Position numbers and translations under genes: made by a program. From contig NZ_CP150901.1 in NCBI RefSeq assembly GCF_038050405.1, forward strand, positions 4,385,874 to 4,449,873: a DNA stretch of 64,000 bases, in the 5' to 3' direction. Under the pieces are notes generated by a model. It did no database searches. It was not told the origin of the DNA and was given only the letters and a program-made list of their open reading frames with translations. The DNA comes from Paraburkholderia sp. IMGN_8 (GTDB taxonomy: Bacteria > Pseudomonadota > Gammaproteobacteria > Burkholderiales > Burkholderiaceae). Shown piece by piece: positions 1 through 7,984 of the stretch. How positions within the stretch are numbered: the stretch's first letter is position 1; the number at the start of each line of letters is the position of its first letter.

Positions 1-168
1 GGCATCAGTTCGGCGCAGGCAGCGAAGTGGTTAGGTGTGAGTGAAGACGACGTGCGGTATTGGCTGCGCGGAATCACGGTCCCACCGCTAGACGTCTGTA
101 CGCGTCTCGCCGCTGCCTTCAATCTCGACATTCACTGGCTTTGCACGGGGCAAGCACAGCTCGCCTAG
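1..168 (+). CDS. XRE-type helix-turn-helix protein, C-terminal part
   Basis: The frame is open from the window edge to TAG at 166-168 and encodes 55 residues. They read as an HTH_3 fold: the SSAQAAKWLGVSEDDVRYW stretch matches the recognition helix pair, and the DIHWLCTG tail is the usual end of phage-repressor-like HTH domains. The 5' end lies outside the window. Its stop overlaps the stop of the converging gene on the minus strand by 4 nt (165-168). Small XRE proteins often act as controllers of restriction-modification or toxin loci. A controller role for the adjoining methyltransferase cluster is inference only. Confidence 0.7.
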   Translation, partial: GISSAQAAKWLGVSEDDVRYWLRGITVPPLDVCTRLAAAFNLDIHWLCTGQAQLA

Positions 169-1196
169 CAGGTTGATGACCTTCCCGTATCGACGTGCCA
201 TTTCGGTAGCTCGGTGATGCGTTCTCCAATCCAGTTTACGGCTACTGCCATCTCGTCACGTCGCTCGACTGGGTATTGCGCTCCCTCAACTGGAAGTTGT
301 CCAGACGCGATGGCGTGTGGCTGGTCTAACCTACGTTGACCAGAACCGAAACGATGCCACGGGTATTCCACGAACAATGCGCCGGTATCGAGCAGATACA
401 GCACGGCGATGCGACTCCGAACCAACTCAAGGTATTCGCTACTGCCCAGTATCGAAAGGCGGAGCAAGCCATCGGAGAATGTTTCGAGTAGTCGCTCTGT
501 TGACGTGCCTTTCTCAATCACAGGCGTAGCGTTCGCTGATGTCAGCGCGTGTGAACTCTCTTGCCACTCTTTCAACCGGGGTATTATCAAAACCTTCCGT
601 TCGTTGGTCGCGTTCCCGATGATGGGTTGGAGCAAGTCGCGGTCGACATAAAATCGGTTGCCGGCTAGCCAAGGCTCCGCAAGGAAACGGGCAAGCGGTT
701 CGCTGTCGGACGTCTTGATGAGCGTGTGTTGCAGAAATTGCGTGACACCCGCCGCGTCGCTTGATGGCGACGGGAGATACCACCTGTTCATCAGCGTCAA
801 GATTGCGTGCGGCAAGTCTTCGTGCCGATAACAGTCCCGAATGAGCGCAGGATAGTCATGGCATAGGGACCAGAATGGAGGACGATAGTTGCCCTCAGGT
901 TTGAGGTGAGAGTTGCCACTCACCTCAATGATGCGATGAACCCATTCAGCGGCGCATCGCATCTTCGCGAGATGCCTAGACAACAGTTCTCTCAGGTCTG
1001 TAAGCGTGTCGCGCGAGTCTAGAAGTTTCGATTTGTCAGCGTGGTCCTCGCGGACCCAAACTTCGAGAGCGGTCTCATCGATGTTTCTCCAGAATTCGAC
1101 GCCCGTGTCCTGATGCAGGTCGAGCAATGATTTGGCGTACTCGAAAAGTCGCAGGACGTCGTCGTGCGGCGCGGCAGAGTTGGTGTGGTTGAACAT
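165..1196 (-). CDS. Unknown protein, EYPW-block paralogue A (343 aa)
   Basis: I do not recognise a known family. It is the last gene of the leftward methyltransferase cluster, 42 nt after paralogue B. Side by side the two share an N-terminal helix (LFEYAKSLLDLH against ALSEAARLIDVH), an MRCA/MRCAS block (residues 79-82 here, 108-112 in B) and a C-terminal core of two hydrophobic strands. The core ends in ALFVEYPW here (EYPW at 277-280) and ALLVEYPW in B. This is full-length paralogy seen by eye. No PD-(D/E)XK, HNH, GIY-YIG, Walker or TIR motif is evident. There is no convincing Shine-Dalgarno before the ATG, so translation may be coupled. A role in DNA modification or defence is suggested only by the neighbouring methyltransferase. 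Confidence 0.75.
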   Translation of the reverse strand: MFNHTNSAAPHDDVLRLFEYAKSLLDLHQDTGVEFWRNIDETALEVWVREDHADKSKLLDSRDTLTDLRELLSRHLAKMRCAAEWVHRIIEVSGNSHLKPEGNYRPPFWSLCHDYPALIRDCYRHEDLPHAILTLMNRWYLPSPSSDAAGVTQFLQHTLIKTSDSEPLARFLAEPWLAGNRFYVDRDLLQPIIGNATNERKVLIIPRLKEWQESSHALTSANATPVIEKGTSTERLLETFSDGLLRLSILGSSEYLELVRSRIAVLYLLDTGALFVEYPWHRFGSGQRRLDQPHAIASGQLPVEGAQYPVERRDEMAVAVNWIGERITELPKWHVDTGRSSTC

Positions 1197-1238
1197 GATG
1201 TCGAGTGGTGTGGTATGTGAAATACGCGTGCGGATGAC

Positions 1239-2336
1239 TCAGAAAGGGACGTCGTCCGCCCAGAGGTCCAGACGACTCGTCGGCAGTCCTTCTACGCGGT
1301 TGACTATGAACCTGCATGGAAGAAGGTCATTCGTTACGGTAGAAGGCACGAGAGCCGGATTCCTGAAGGCCTGTATTTCTAAAGACTCTGCGGAGGCGAT
1401 TCGCGCTTTTCCCGTCATGCCACGCCACGGATACTCGACGAGAAGTGCGTGGTCTGCGAACACGTATACAACCGTCAGGTGGCTTCGAATCTCTTTTAGC
1501 AGATTGCGGTTCGCGATAACTGGAATCCGCAACAGACCGCCTGCAAATACTTCGAAAGTGGCTGGCTTTCCAGAGACGTCAATGCCGAAAATGAGCTTTG
1601 ACGCCGCGTGGGTGAGTGCCGAGTGCTCGGACTCGTTCAGCGAGTCACATCGGATGACGAGAACAGATTGCTCGTCAATCAAATCCTGGATTCGCTCGGG
1701 TAGCTCTTCGTAGAGGACGCGACCGTACGTGCCGGTATCTTCTGTCGGCTCGACAGGTTCAAACAGCTGCGGCCAGTCGACAGGAGTCAGACGCGAATGT
1801 TGCGCCTGGCGAGCGCTGTCGTGTTTGCACAGACGCGAACGAAATCGCCTGCGCTCGATAAGCGCCTGAGCAGCCCTACGCAACCCTGGGTGTCGGAGGC
1901 TGTTGATTGCAAACTGGCGTTCCGAGAAACTGAGGGTATCTAGCCAATTCTCATCGTTCAGCAAGCGCCAGGTATCGTCGTATGTGTTGTCGGCGTACAC
2001 GGAAGCACAACGCATCACGTCGCGATATTGTTCGAGCACATCTCGCATCAGAGCTACATTTTCGGCGTCATACGAGGCAGGGTTATTCCACGAGGTACCT
2101 AGAACCCATGTGCCTACAACGTCTGGGTCAAGGGATTCGTAGTAGGCGGAAGTCCCGTCATCGTGAACATCAATGAGGCGCGCAGCTTCGCTAAGGGCGC
2201 GTTGCAAATCCCGCGATGGATAGTCTGCGCCCGCATCGCCAATATCGGCCATAGCGTCGTCGGTGTAGTAGCGTTGCGATTCCTCGTAATCTTCGCCGTG
2301 GACGCGTTCGCGGAAAGGTTGTGGGTCGAGTATCAT
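1239..2336 (-). CDS. Unknown protein, EYPW-block paralogue B (365 aa)
   Basis: This gene begins 44 nt after the end of the DNA methyltransferase gene, in the same direction, with an AAGGA ribosome-binding site 6-7 nt before ATG. It is a paralogue of the 343-residue downstream protein along most of its length: shared blocks are RLIDVH, VGTWV against LEVWV, the MRC motif at 108-110, the VLVIR strand at 225-229 and HALLVEYPW with EYPW at 301-304. The N-terminal 40 residues are acidic and have no counterpart in A. No nuclease or ATPase motif is visible. Two different paralogues side by side suggest a heteromeric complex, but that is inference. Confidence 0.8.
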   Translation of the reverse strand: MILDPQPFRERVHGEDYEESQRYYTDDAMADIGDAGADYPSRDLQRALSEAARLIDVHDDGTSAYYESLDPDVVGTWVLGTSWNNPASYDAENVALMRDVLEQYRDVMRCASVYADNTYDDTWRLLNDENWLDTLSFSERQFAINSLRHPGLRRAAQALIERRRFRSRLCKHDSARQAQHSRLTPVDWPQLFEPVEPTEDTGTYGRVLYEELPERIQDLIDEQSVLVIRCDSLNESEHSALTHAASKLIFGIDVSGKPATFEVFAGGLLRIPVIANRNLLKEIRSHLTVVYVFADHALLVEYPWRGMTGKARIASAESLEIQAFRNPALVPSTVTNDLLPCRFIVNRVEGLPTSRLDLWADDVPF

Positions 2337-2380
2337 TGTGTCCTTCAGTTATTTTCGTGTGTTTGGTATAGCTGCGCGTT

Positions 2381-3736
2381 TTATCTTGCGTTCGCGTATC
2401 GGATGTGGGCTTTGTGTAACGCCTCGCCAATACGGGTCACGAGAGGCACAACTAGCGCGTTCCCCATGAGTAGTGCACGCGTGGCGTCGGACACTCCCGG
2501 TTGAGCGGTGAAATCGCGCGGAAATCCGTTGAGCGCTTCGAGCTCGTCGGGAGTCAGGCGGCGAAGCAGGCCACTAGACTCACGGATGACATGTTTCGTG
2601 CGTGTTGCAGTAGTGCCGCCTTCCGACGTAATAATCGTCCGTGACGGACGGTCTAAATCGTCAGGGAACGCCATCGCGCCCTCTGAATAGTTATATTCAA
2701 AACCGTTCTTCGTGCGAGGCGTCTTCTTTGCACCCTTTGCGGCGCGCCACTTCTCTTCGTCCTCCGGTTTCACATAGAAAGCGGTCGGAACCGGGCCAGT
2801 CTCTTTGACGATATCTCCAAGCGTGAGTGGTTTGGCGTGACCGGTGAACTCGGTGAAGTCGGCGATGTCTGTCGCATTGACCGCGAAAGTTCGAACTTCA
2901 CCGTCGAGCATGACCCCACAGTTTGAAAATCGCGATTTCCCGTTCGAGAGAGGGCGATATTGCAACTGCTCGTCGAATGGCTCAGCGCAAATGTTCAGTG
3001 CCGGAGCGGCGCCGTCTAAAGGGTTACGCGGAACGCTCGGAAATGCCTCGTTCAGAATGGTCTGAGACAGCCACGTTGAATCAGGAGACTCGGGACCCTT
3101 CGAGCGTAAGGTCTGATGCAAGGTCCGATATGCGTCCGTCGACTTGTGATAAGCAACAATAAAAACGCGTCGACGACGTTGCGCGTAACCGTAGTCAGCT
3201 GCGTTGACGACTCGCCATTCAGCCGCATATCCGAGTGAATTTAGCGTAGCGAGGATGACGGAAAAATCACGCCCTTTGCACGATGCAGGACTGGAAATCA
3301 ACCGGTCAACGTTCTCGAGTACGAGGTATTTGACTGGTTCGCCGTCAGCAATTCGCTGCTTCAGTAACGCTGCGATGGACCACCAGAGGACACCCTTTTT
3401 CCCTGCAAGACCGTTCGATTGAGACAACGGTTTAGCTACCGAGTAGTCTTGGCACGGAAAGCCGCCACACACCACGTCGGGCGCAGCTTCTCGTATTGCT
3501 TGTTGGCCTGATTCTGAAGCGAGGACAGCGAAAATGTCTTCGTTGATATGCGCTTTCTCGGGCCAACGCGCCTTGTAGATATTGCTTGCGTGCTGGACTT
3601 TTTTCGACGGCTCGAATTGATTGCTCATTGTGACCTCAAACGGTGTGCCATGAACAGATTCCAATCCGAGACGGAATCCTCCGACACCTGCGAAAAGTTC
3701 TGTAACCTTAAGTTTCGTTGTGACCTGGGACGACAT
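2381..3736 (-). CDS. dcm: DNA (cytosine-5-)-methyltransferase, C5 family
   Basis: The 451-residue protein contains the ordered C5-methyltransferase motifs. Motif I is LFAGVGGFR (14-22), which binds SAM. Motif IV is GGFPCQDYS with the catalytic Cys at 95. Motif VI is LENVDRL with ENV at 141-143. Motif VIII is QRRRRVF (186-192), and motifs IX/X end in LTPDELEALNGFP and MGNALVVPLV. The long segment between VIII and IX is a complete target-recognition region, so the enzyme looks intact. It methylates cytosine in DNA at an unpredicted target. No vsr gene or recognisable endonuclease is adjacent; two unknown paralogues follow in the same operon. An AAGGA site lies 6 nt before ATG, inside an inverted repeat that could control translation. 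Confidence 0.95.
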   Translation of the reverse strand: MSSQVTTKLKVTELFAGVGGFRLGLESVHGTPFEVTMSNQFEPSKKVQHASNIYKARWPEKAHINEDIFAVLASESGQQAIREAAPDVVCGGFPCQDYSVAKPLSQSNGLAGKKGVLWWSIAALLKQRIADGEPVKYLVLENVDRLISSPASCKGRDFSVILATLNSLGYAAEWRVVNAADYGYAQRRRRVFIVAYHKSTDAYRTLHQTLRSKGPESPDSTWLSQTILNEAFPSVPRNPLDGAAPALNICAEPFDEQLQYRPLSNGKSRFSNCGVMLDGEVRTFAVNATDIADFTEFTGHAKPLTLGDIVKETGPVPTAFYVKPEDEEKWRAAKGAKKTPRTKNGFEYNYSEGAMAFPDDLDRPSRTIITSEGGTTATRTKHVIRESSGLLRRLTPDELEALNGFPRDFTAQPGVSDATRALLMGNALVVPLVTRIGEALHKAHIRYANAR

Positions 3737-3767
3737 CCTGCTTCCTTATTGCGTTGGTGGAAGCAGG
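3737..3767 (-). promoter_or_regulatory. Perfect 9-bp inverted repeat enclosing the methyltransferase ribosome-binding site
   Basis: Arms CCTGCTTCC (3737-3745) and GGAAGCAGG (3759-3767) are perfect complements around a 13-nt loop and directly abut the start codon at 3734-3736. On the transcript the second arm overlaps the AAGGA Shine-Dalgarno, so the hairpin would hide the ribosome-binding site. It could equally be an operator for a regulator or for the methyltransferase itself. Confidence 0.6.
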
Positions 3768-3778
3768 TAAAGCGACGC

Positions 3779-3806
3779 GTTTTAGCCTTTTGCCGAAAAT
3801 TCTCAA
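3779..3806 (-). promoter_or_regulatory. Putative sigma-70 promoter of the methyltransferase operon
   Basis: Reading the minus strand, TTGAGA (3801-3806) and TAAAAC (3779-3784) are separated by 16 nt. The predicted start of transcription is near 3771, which leaves a leader of about 35 nt made almost entirely of the inverted repeat before ATG. Weak consensus match; no other good candidate was seen in the 329-nt gap to the upstream gene. Confidence 0.4.
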
Positions 3807-4065
3807 AAAAATCTCGAATCATGCTGATGAGGAACGATTCGAACGAGCGTGACAAGGTTTAGGCTGGTCAAGGCCAACTAGGGAGTTACGGAAATGTCCT
3901 TGAGAATGTACGACTCAGCGCGGAGCCGCGAACGTTGTCGATATGAGAGTCACGTGCAGTTGCGTATGCGAGCGATTTAGGTCTCTACAGACGTGACCGC
4001 GCACAGCCCTGCTGAATGACCAGCGGCCGTTGTCGAAAATGACAGGCGTCAGATTTGTGTTTTGC

Positions 4066-4776
4066 TCAGGAAGGCGTTGCTATGTCGCTAAGGTCGATAC
4101 AGCTAGTGACGACAACGACATTGCGTGGAAGATTACCGCGCAGTCGCCGTCGAATTTCGTCCTCGAACGACAAGCCGGCGTCGTTCCAGTCCGTGCCAAG
4201 GCACGCATTTGCGTTTGCAAGCAGTGTTTCGAGTTCATGCGGATAATATGGGTGAACTACCATCACGCATGAATCCTGGCTCGCATAGATGATGGGGAAT
4301 TCGGTCTCAAATGCCTGATACAAGCATTCGCGCAGGCCATCGAAATCGATCAGCAAGGTCTTGTGGTCGAGAGCAAGCACGGCTTTGAACTGATTCGTAT
4401 CATCGGACTGCAACGCAAGCTCAACGTATCCGATCGACGTGTCGGCGGAACCAGCGGCTGCGGCGAGATCCCAAGGTGTTTTCGCGGCGACGACGAGGCA
4501 TCTTCTTTCTGTAAATTGCTGAGCAAGTTCATGCGGTAAGTCCGAGCGATTCATAAGGAAACAGGTATCGCGATGTTGCCGAGACAGGTGCCATATATGG
4601 TCGAGAACGGGCGCGGAGCCTTGGCATGTGAATCGTCGCACCGTGCCAACGGGACTGCCAGTGACGGCACTTGTGCTTGATCGCAGCGGAGTTTGACTCT
4701 CCACGGAAGCATCAACGTCAGTTGACGTTCGGCTTGCATCAGATAGCACGGACATCGGTATAGATGAGTTTCGCAA
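4066..4776 (-). CDS. Unknown protein of the methyltransferase cluster, possibly the second half of a split gene
   Basis: The reading frame ends at 4066. The start given is a TTG at 4776 with no Shine-Dalgarno; an ATG at 4755 has none either. The same frame is open for 30 codons upstream to the TAG stop of the preceding gene at 4867-4869, so the two could be one reading frame broken by a single amber codon. The hydrophobic run FPIIYASQDSCVMVVHPYY resembles the IAVLYLLD...ALFVEYPW core of the paralogues further down, but the similarity is weak. No known domain is recognised and the start is uncertain. Confidence 0.55.
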   Translation of the reverse strand: MRNSSIPMSVLSDASRTSTDVDASVESQTPLRSSTSAVTGSPVGTVRRFTCQGSAPVLDHIWHLSRQHRDTCFLMNRSDLPHELAQQFTERRCLVVAAKTPWDLAAAAGSADTSIGYVELALQSDDTNQFKAVLALDHKTLLIDFDGLRECLYQAFETEFPIIYASQDSCVMVVHPYYPHELETLLANANACLGTDWNDAGLSFEDEIRRRLRGNLPRNVVVVTSCIDLSDIATPS

Positions 4777-4866
4777 GATGAGCGAACATGTGTCGGGACT
4801 AGAAAAAGCAGCGAGAACAGGTCTCGCTGTTTGATAGAAATTCGTTAGCGGATGATTTGGAATCGC

Positions 4867-5472
4867 CTACGCAGAGGCTTCCACATTTTCTGCGTCAATG
4901 GTCTCGATGTGTCGGTTGTCCAGAATTCTCAGAGGAGTCGTCTCCCACGAAGCGTCATCGGCCTCAGCCTGCAACTCAGCATAGGTTAGGTGATTTCCGG
5001 ATTGAGCGACTATGCCGCAAACAGACAAGTTCTCGATGAGTTCATCGTCCAGGGAAATTTTTTCCAGGAGAATTGCATCCGAAAACAGGTAGACAACAAG
5101 TAGGCGCCGAGGTTGCGGGGCATTCCAAGCTGCGAATGCATGGTCTGGCAGCGCGATTTTGTCTCCACGAAGAAGAAGCGTCGCGAAACGCTGATCGCTA
5201 GGCGTAGTGATGACCATGCAGCTAGCGTTAGTCGTGGTTTCAGGAAATTCTGTGGCCGATTTCGTGTGAAGTGCGACAAGGACACAGCAGTCGTCTGGCA
5301 GCACTTCTTCGTTTATCAATAGCTCGTACGGGTCAACGAAAAACGAAGCCACGTGGTCAATGTGGTCAATACTAGCGAGATAATTCTGGATGGACCTCAT
5401 CAACTGCGCATCAACGTCGGAAGAAGACAGTTGCTTCTGGCTAGGGGCGGCTTTTTGAACTATTGCTTGCAT
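4867..5472 (-). CDS. Unknown protein of the methyltransferase cluster (201 aa)
   Basis: ATG at 5472 is preceded by AGGAAA at good spacing. The segment CVLVALHTKS and, later, RRLLVVYLFSDAILLEKI resemble the paired-strand core of the EYPW paralogues (LTVVYVFADHALLVEYPW in paralogue B), so it may be a shorter, diverged relative. The stop is TAG, and the frame continues open into the next gene. It lies 138 nt after another unknown gene in the same direction. Function unknown. Confidence 0.65.
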   Translation of the reverse strand: MQAIVQKAAPSQKQLSSSDVDAQLMRSIQNYLASIDHIDHVASFFVDPYELLINEEVLPDDCCVLVALHTKSATEFPETTTNASCMVITTPSDQRFATLLLRGDKIALPDHAFAAWNAPQPRRLLVVYLFSDAILLEKISLDDELIENLSVCGIVAQSGNHLTYAELQAEADDASWETTPLRILDNRHIETIDAENVEASA

Positions 5473-5610
5473 CGGGTTTCCTGGTTAAATGTCCTGGGCG
5501 AGCGCGGCGAACGCCGCACTTCAAGCCTCCGGGCGCATGAACTAAACAGCAGGTGTTCTGTTATCGTGTAGCGAAGAGTCGACGCGTAGGTAGTGTGCGC
5601 GTGTTTCTGC

Positions 5611-6249
5611 TTAAGACCGCGTCATCGGCTGGCGTGCTGCATCGAGGACATCAGGGCGAAACTGCGCGAAGTACTCAATAGTGGCGTCAGTCAGTTTCTC
5701 GGTAGAAAGCATGCCTACCTCGATTGTCAGGTGTTGTTTCTCGATGCGAAGAGGTCCCTCGTTCGCCTCGTGCATCGCGTATTGTTCGAGAAGGCCCGCC
5801 TCTCGCAGGAAAATTGAGCTCCGCACAAAGTTGAGCGGGTCATGATGTTTGACTTCGTCTCGCAGACGGTCGAATTCGTCAAACGCCAGGTTACGTGCGG
5901 GCTCAATCGCGCGCACCAACTTTTTGCCCATGACCATCTGGATCTGGAGACCACCGCTCTCGCGCCACGAATCGAGCAGCCGACAAACTTCAGGGTCACC
6001 GAAATCACAGGCGACGAGGTAAAAACAATCGTGGTGGCGAAGGCGGAATACGAGCACTGGGCCATCAGGCGTTCGGAAACTTAGCAGCGAGAGCTGATGA
6101 TCCTTGCCAACGTACCGCGCCCACCGGGGAGACCTGGTTTTCACGAAGAGAAACGGCTCGCCAATGAACGGTTCAAGTCTGGCAGGTCCGGAGCCGTCCT
6201 GCGGTTGATAAATTCCGATTTTCGCGCTGAGAACTGACTGGTCTTTCAT
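5611..6249 (-). CDS. Unknown protein, first gene of the leftward methyltransferase cluster (212 aa)
   Basis: A complete frame from ATG at 6249 to TAA at 5611, with no strong ribosome-binding site. The central part holds two short beta-strand-like stretches (PVLVFRLRHHDCFYLVACDF) followed by a helical C-terminus rich in charged residues. No catalytic motif or membrane segment is evident. It follows the AT-rich region at 6.25-6.55 kb, so it is probably the first gene of the transcript running towards the methyltransferase. Confidence 0.6.
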   Translation of the reverse strand: MKDQSVLSAKIGIYQPQDGSGPARLEPFIGEPFLFVKTRSPRWARYVGKDHQLSLLSFRTPDGPVLVFRLRHHDCFYLVACDFGDPEVCRLLDSWRESGGLQIQMVMGKKLVRAIEPARNLAFDEFDRLRDEVKHHDPLNFVRSSIFLREAGLLEQYAMHEANEGPLRIEKQHLTIEVGMLSTEKLTDATIEYFAQFRPDVLDAARQPMTRS

Positions 6250-6842
6250 AATCTGAGTAATTGACGGGGTTAGGGCTTGAAAGGGTGTTTGTGCAGCAAT
6301 TCGGTGTGAGGATCATATTTATGATTTGCGTATAAAACAAGGGTTTTGAAAAAATATCCAAGTATTTATACGGGTCAGATTTTGGTAATTTGTTTCGACA
6401 GTTGAGTGCAAAGGTTTAAGCATCAAAAAAAGCTTTAAAAACAAATAGATAATTAATGTTATGCATGCCAATTCTTCATTGCAACTGGCGCAAGAGAGAG
6501 GATGAGAAAGAGTTTTTAGGTTTTTTGACGGCACGCGGACATGCTGATTCGGATTAAGGTTGCTGGACCTGCGTGGCCAATATAATGTGCATTTCGATGG
6601 TTTGCACAATATATTGGCCACCTAATACGAACATGGTTGCGACGCGGCCGATGAGTGCTCGGAGGTTCACAAACACCGGAGCCCTCCTGGTATCTGCGGC
6701 TGGCACTGCAAGGCGCTACATATATAGTGATCCCAGGACCCCACTGAGAAGCACACGGAAGATAAGTTGCTGGGGGAATCACCCAGCGAGTCTGCTCGAA
6801 GTTGAAGAACGTGACTCGGCAGAAATCGCGTCACTGTCGGCC
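6250..6842. other. AT-rich intergenic region upstream of the methyltransferase cluster
   Basis: Roughly 6300-6540 is far richer in A and T than the rest of the window, with runs such as CAAAAAAAGC and AAAAATAT. No supported gene was found on either strand. It is the natural place for a leftward promoter for the unknown gene starting at 6249 and marks a compositional border. The right half carries a long inverted repeat described separately. Confidence 0.6.
6574..6620. repeat. 18-bp near-perfect inverted repeat with 11-nt loop
   Basis: Arms at 6574-6591 and 6603-6620 pair at 17 of 18 positions, both ending outward in TGGCCA. It lies between the methyltransferase cluster and the Phd antitoxin pair. 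It has no T-run typical of a terminator. It could be a large dyad operator, a small non-autonomous element, or a cruciform-forming site. Confidence 0.7.
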
Positions 6843-7058
6843 TCAACCTTCCGAGTCTAGGTGGCCGGACGTACTGTCTCCGGTTTCTTGGTCCTCTGCA
6901 TCCAGTTCGGTGAAGAAATCCTCGGCGTCACGAAAATTTCCCTGCGCGATATTGTGTTTGTCCAACTCGAGGATCCGCAGCAGTGCGGCTGTCTGCTGGT
7001 TACGGTCGCTCGTCGAGTCCTTAGATGCATCAGGCCCGGATTTGGGAGTGTCTGTCAT
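6843..7058 (-). CDS. Small acidic protein coupled to Phd-type antitoxin
   Basis: This 71-residue acidic protein starts at an ATG (7058) that overlaps the stop of the upstream antitoxin gene (TGATG), so the two are translationally coupled. Its middle, AALLRILELDKHNIAQGNFRDAEDFF, is probably helical. It occupies the position where a toxin would be expected, but it lacks RelE/ParE, Doc or PIN features and is unusually acidic. It may be an accessory or second antitoxin-like protein rather than a toxin. Confidence 0.55.
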   Translation of the reverse strand: MTDTPKSGPDASKDSTSDRNQQTAALLRILELDKHNIAQGNFRDAEDFFTELDAEDQETGDSTSGHLDSEG

Positions 7059-7312
7059 CACAGGTCATTGACGTCGATGTTGACTGCGCGGCTTACTGAT
7101 TCGAGCCGGGACCGCGCGAGTGCCTCGAGTTCATACCTATCATGCAGTTCAGCAATCTGTGCCATCAGCGCGGGTGACACCACACAGAGAACCGGGCGAT
7201 GATCATGATTGAGCACAGCCACAGGCTGACGACTCGCCGCTTCCATTACTGCCTCGAGGTTTTCGGTGAGATCAGAGATGTGAATGACAGGGAGTGCTTG
7301 GGTTTTTGCCAT
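7058..7312 (-). CDS. Phd/YefM-family antitoxin-like protein
   Basis: The 84-residue protein has the Phd/YefM N-terminal DNA-binding fold: VIHISDLTENLEAVMEAA, then PVAVLNHDHRPVLCVVSP, where family members neutralise a toxin and repress their own promoter. The C-terminal third, which usually wraps the toxin, is a helix ending in VNIDVNDL. A small acidic gene overlaps its end. No canonical toxin gene follows, so the pair looks like an orphan or atypical module. Confidence 0.8.
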   Translation of the reverse strand: MAKTQALPVIHISDLTENLEAVMEAASRQPVAVLNHDHRPVLCVVSPALMAQIAELHDRYELEALARSRLESVSRAVNIDVNDL

Positions 7313-7984
7313 GATCGCATCACCGCTAGATAAAGACTGAAGTCATCTTATGCCGCTCTGCGCGAGTCGGCTCAGCGAAATTCCCGATACGCGATAACGT
7401 AGGGGAAACCGGTCGTTCTTTGGTCGATGGGAGCGACGAGCGTCGACAGTATTATGTAAGTAGACTTGATCGTTCCCTTACAGTGCCCGTTGGTTCAATG
7501 GTCTTGCCCGCCGCCTTTGAGCGGGTAGGACGCGCGACAAGACGGAAATGTAGAAACCGAATTTTTCGGCTCGCGTTCGGCTATCGAAAAGAAGTAGGAT
7601 TTGTACCGTCGTGCGAAGCCCGTGGGACGCGGCTGTCACGACTTTGTGTGTACCACCTTTCGCGAAATTGGGCGCGTCCGGTCGTTTGTTCGCGACTTTT
7701 GATTTGCACACTTGGAAGCCGATTCTGCGAAAAACTTTCTCTAGTTGGGTCCGTCGTCACGACTTAAATGTGCAATGACAGCTTGATCTGAAAGAATAAA
7801 GTCCGTCACGCTGGGTTGCGCTACGTGGACGGAAGCACCTTCACACAACTTGGGGGCTTCTCCGATAAGAAACCTGCTGGTTTGCGATCAGCATTGCCAG
7901 AGCGTTGAGAATCGGTGGAATCTGGCGAAGTCTGTGACGATGGAATCAGGGGTAGCATGGCAACGGCCCCTGTGCTGAGGTGCA
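7313..7984. other. Intergenic region without supported gene
   Basis: Open frames here on both strands lack ribosome-binding sites and recognisable domains. A nested hairpin occurs at 7501-7543 (GTCTTG with CAAGAC outside, CCCGC with GCGGG inside). Nothing else is evident. Confidence 0.4.

Noticed and set aside
2381..3736. Standard type II restriction-modification pair
   Set aside because: A methyltransferase is clear, but neither neighbouring protein shows a PD-(D/E)XK, HNH or GIY-YIG motif, so a nuclease call would be unsupported.
7480..7545. tRNA-like or structured RNA at nested hairpin
   Set aside because: A stem resembling an anticodon arm is present, but acceptor and T-arm sequences do not fit any tRNA; no RNA family recognised.
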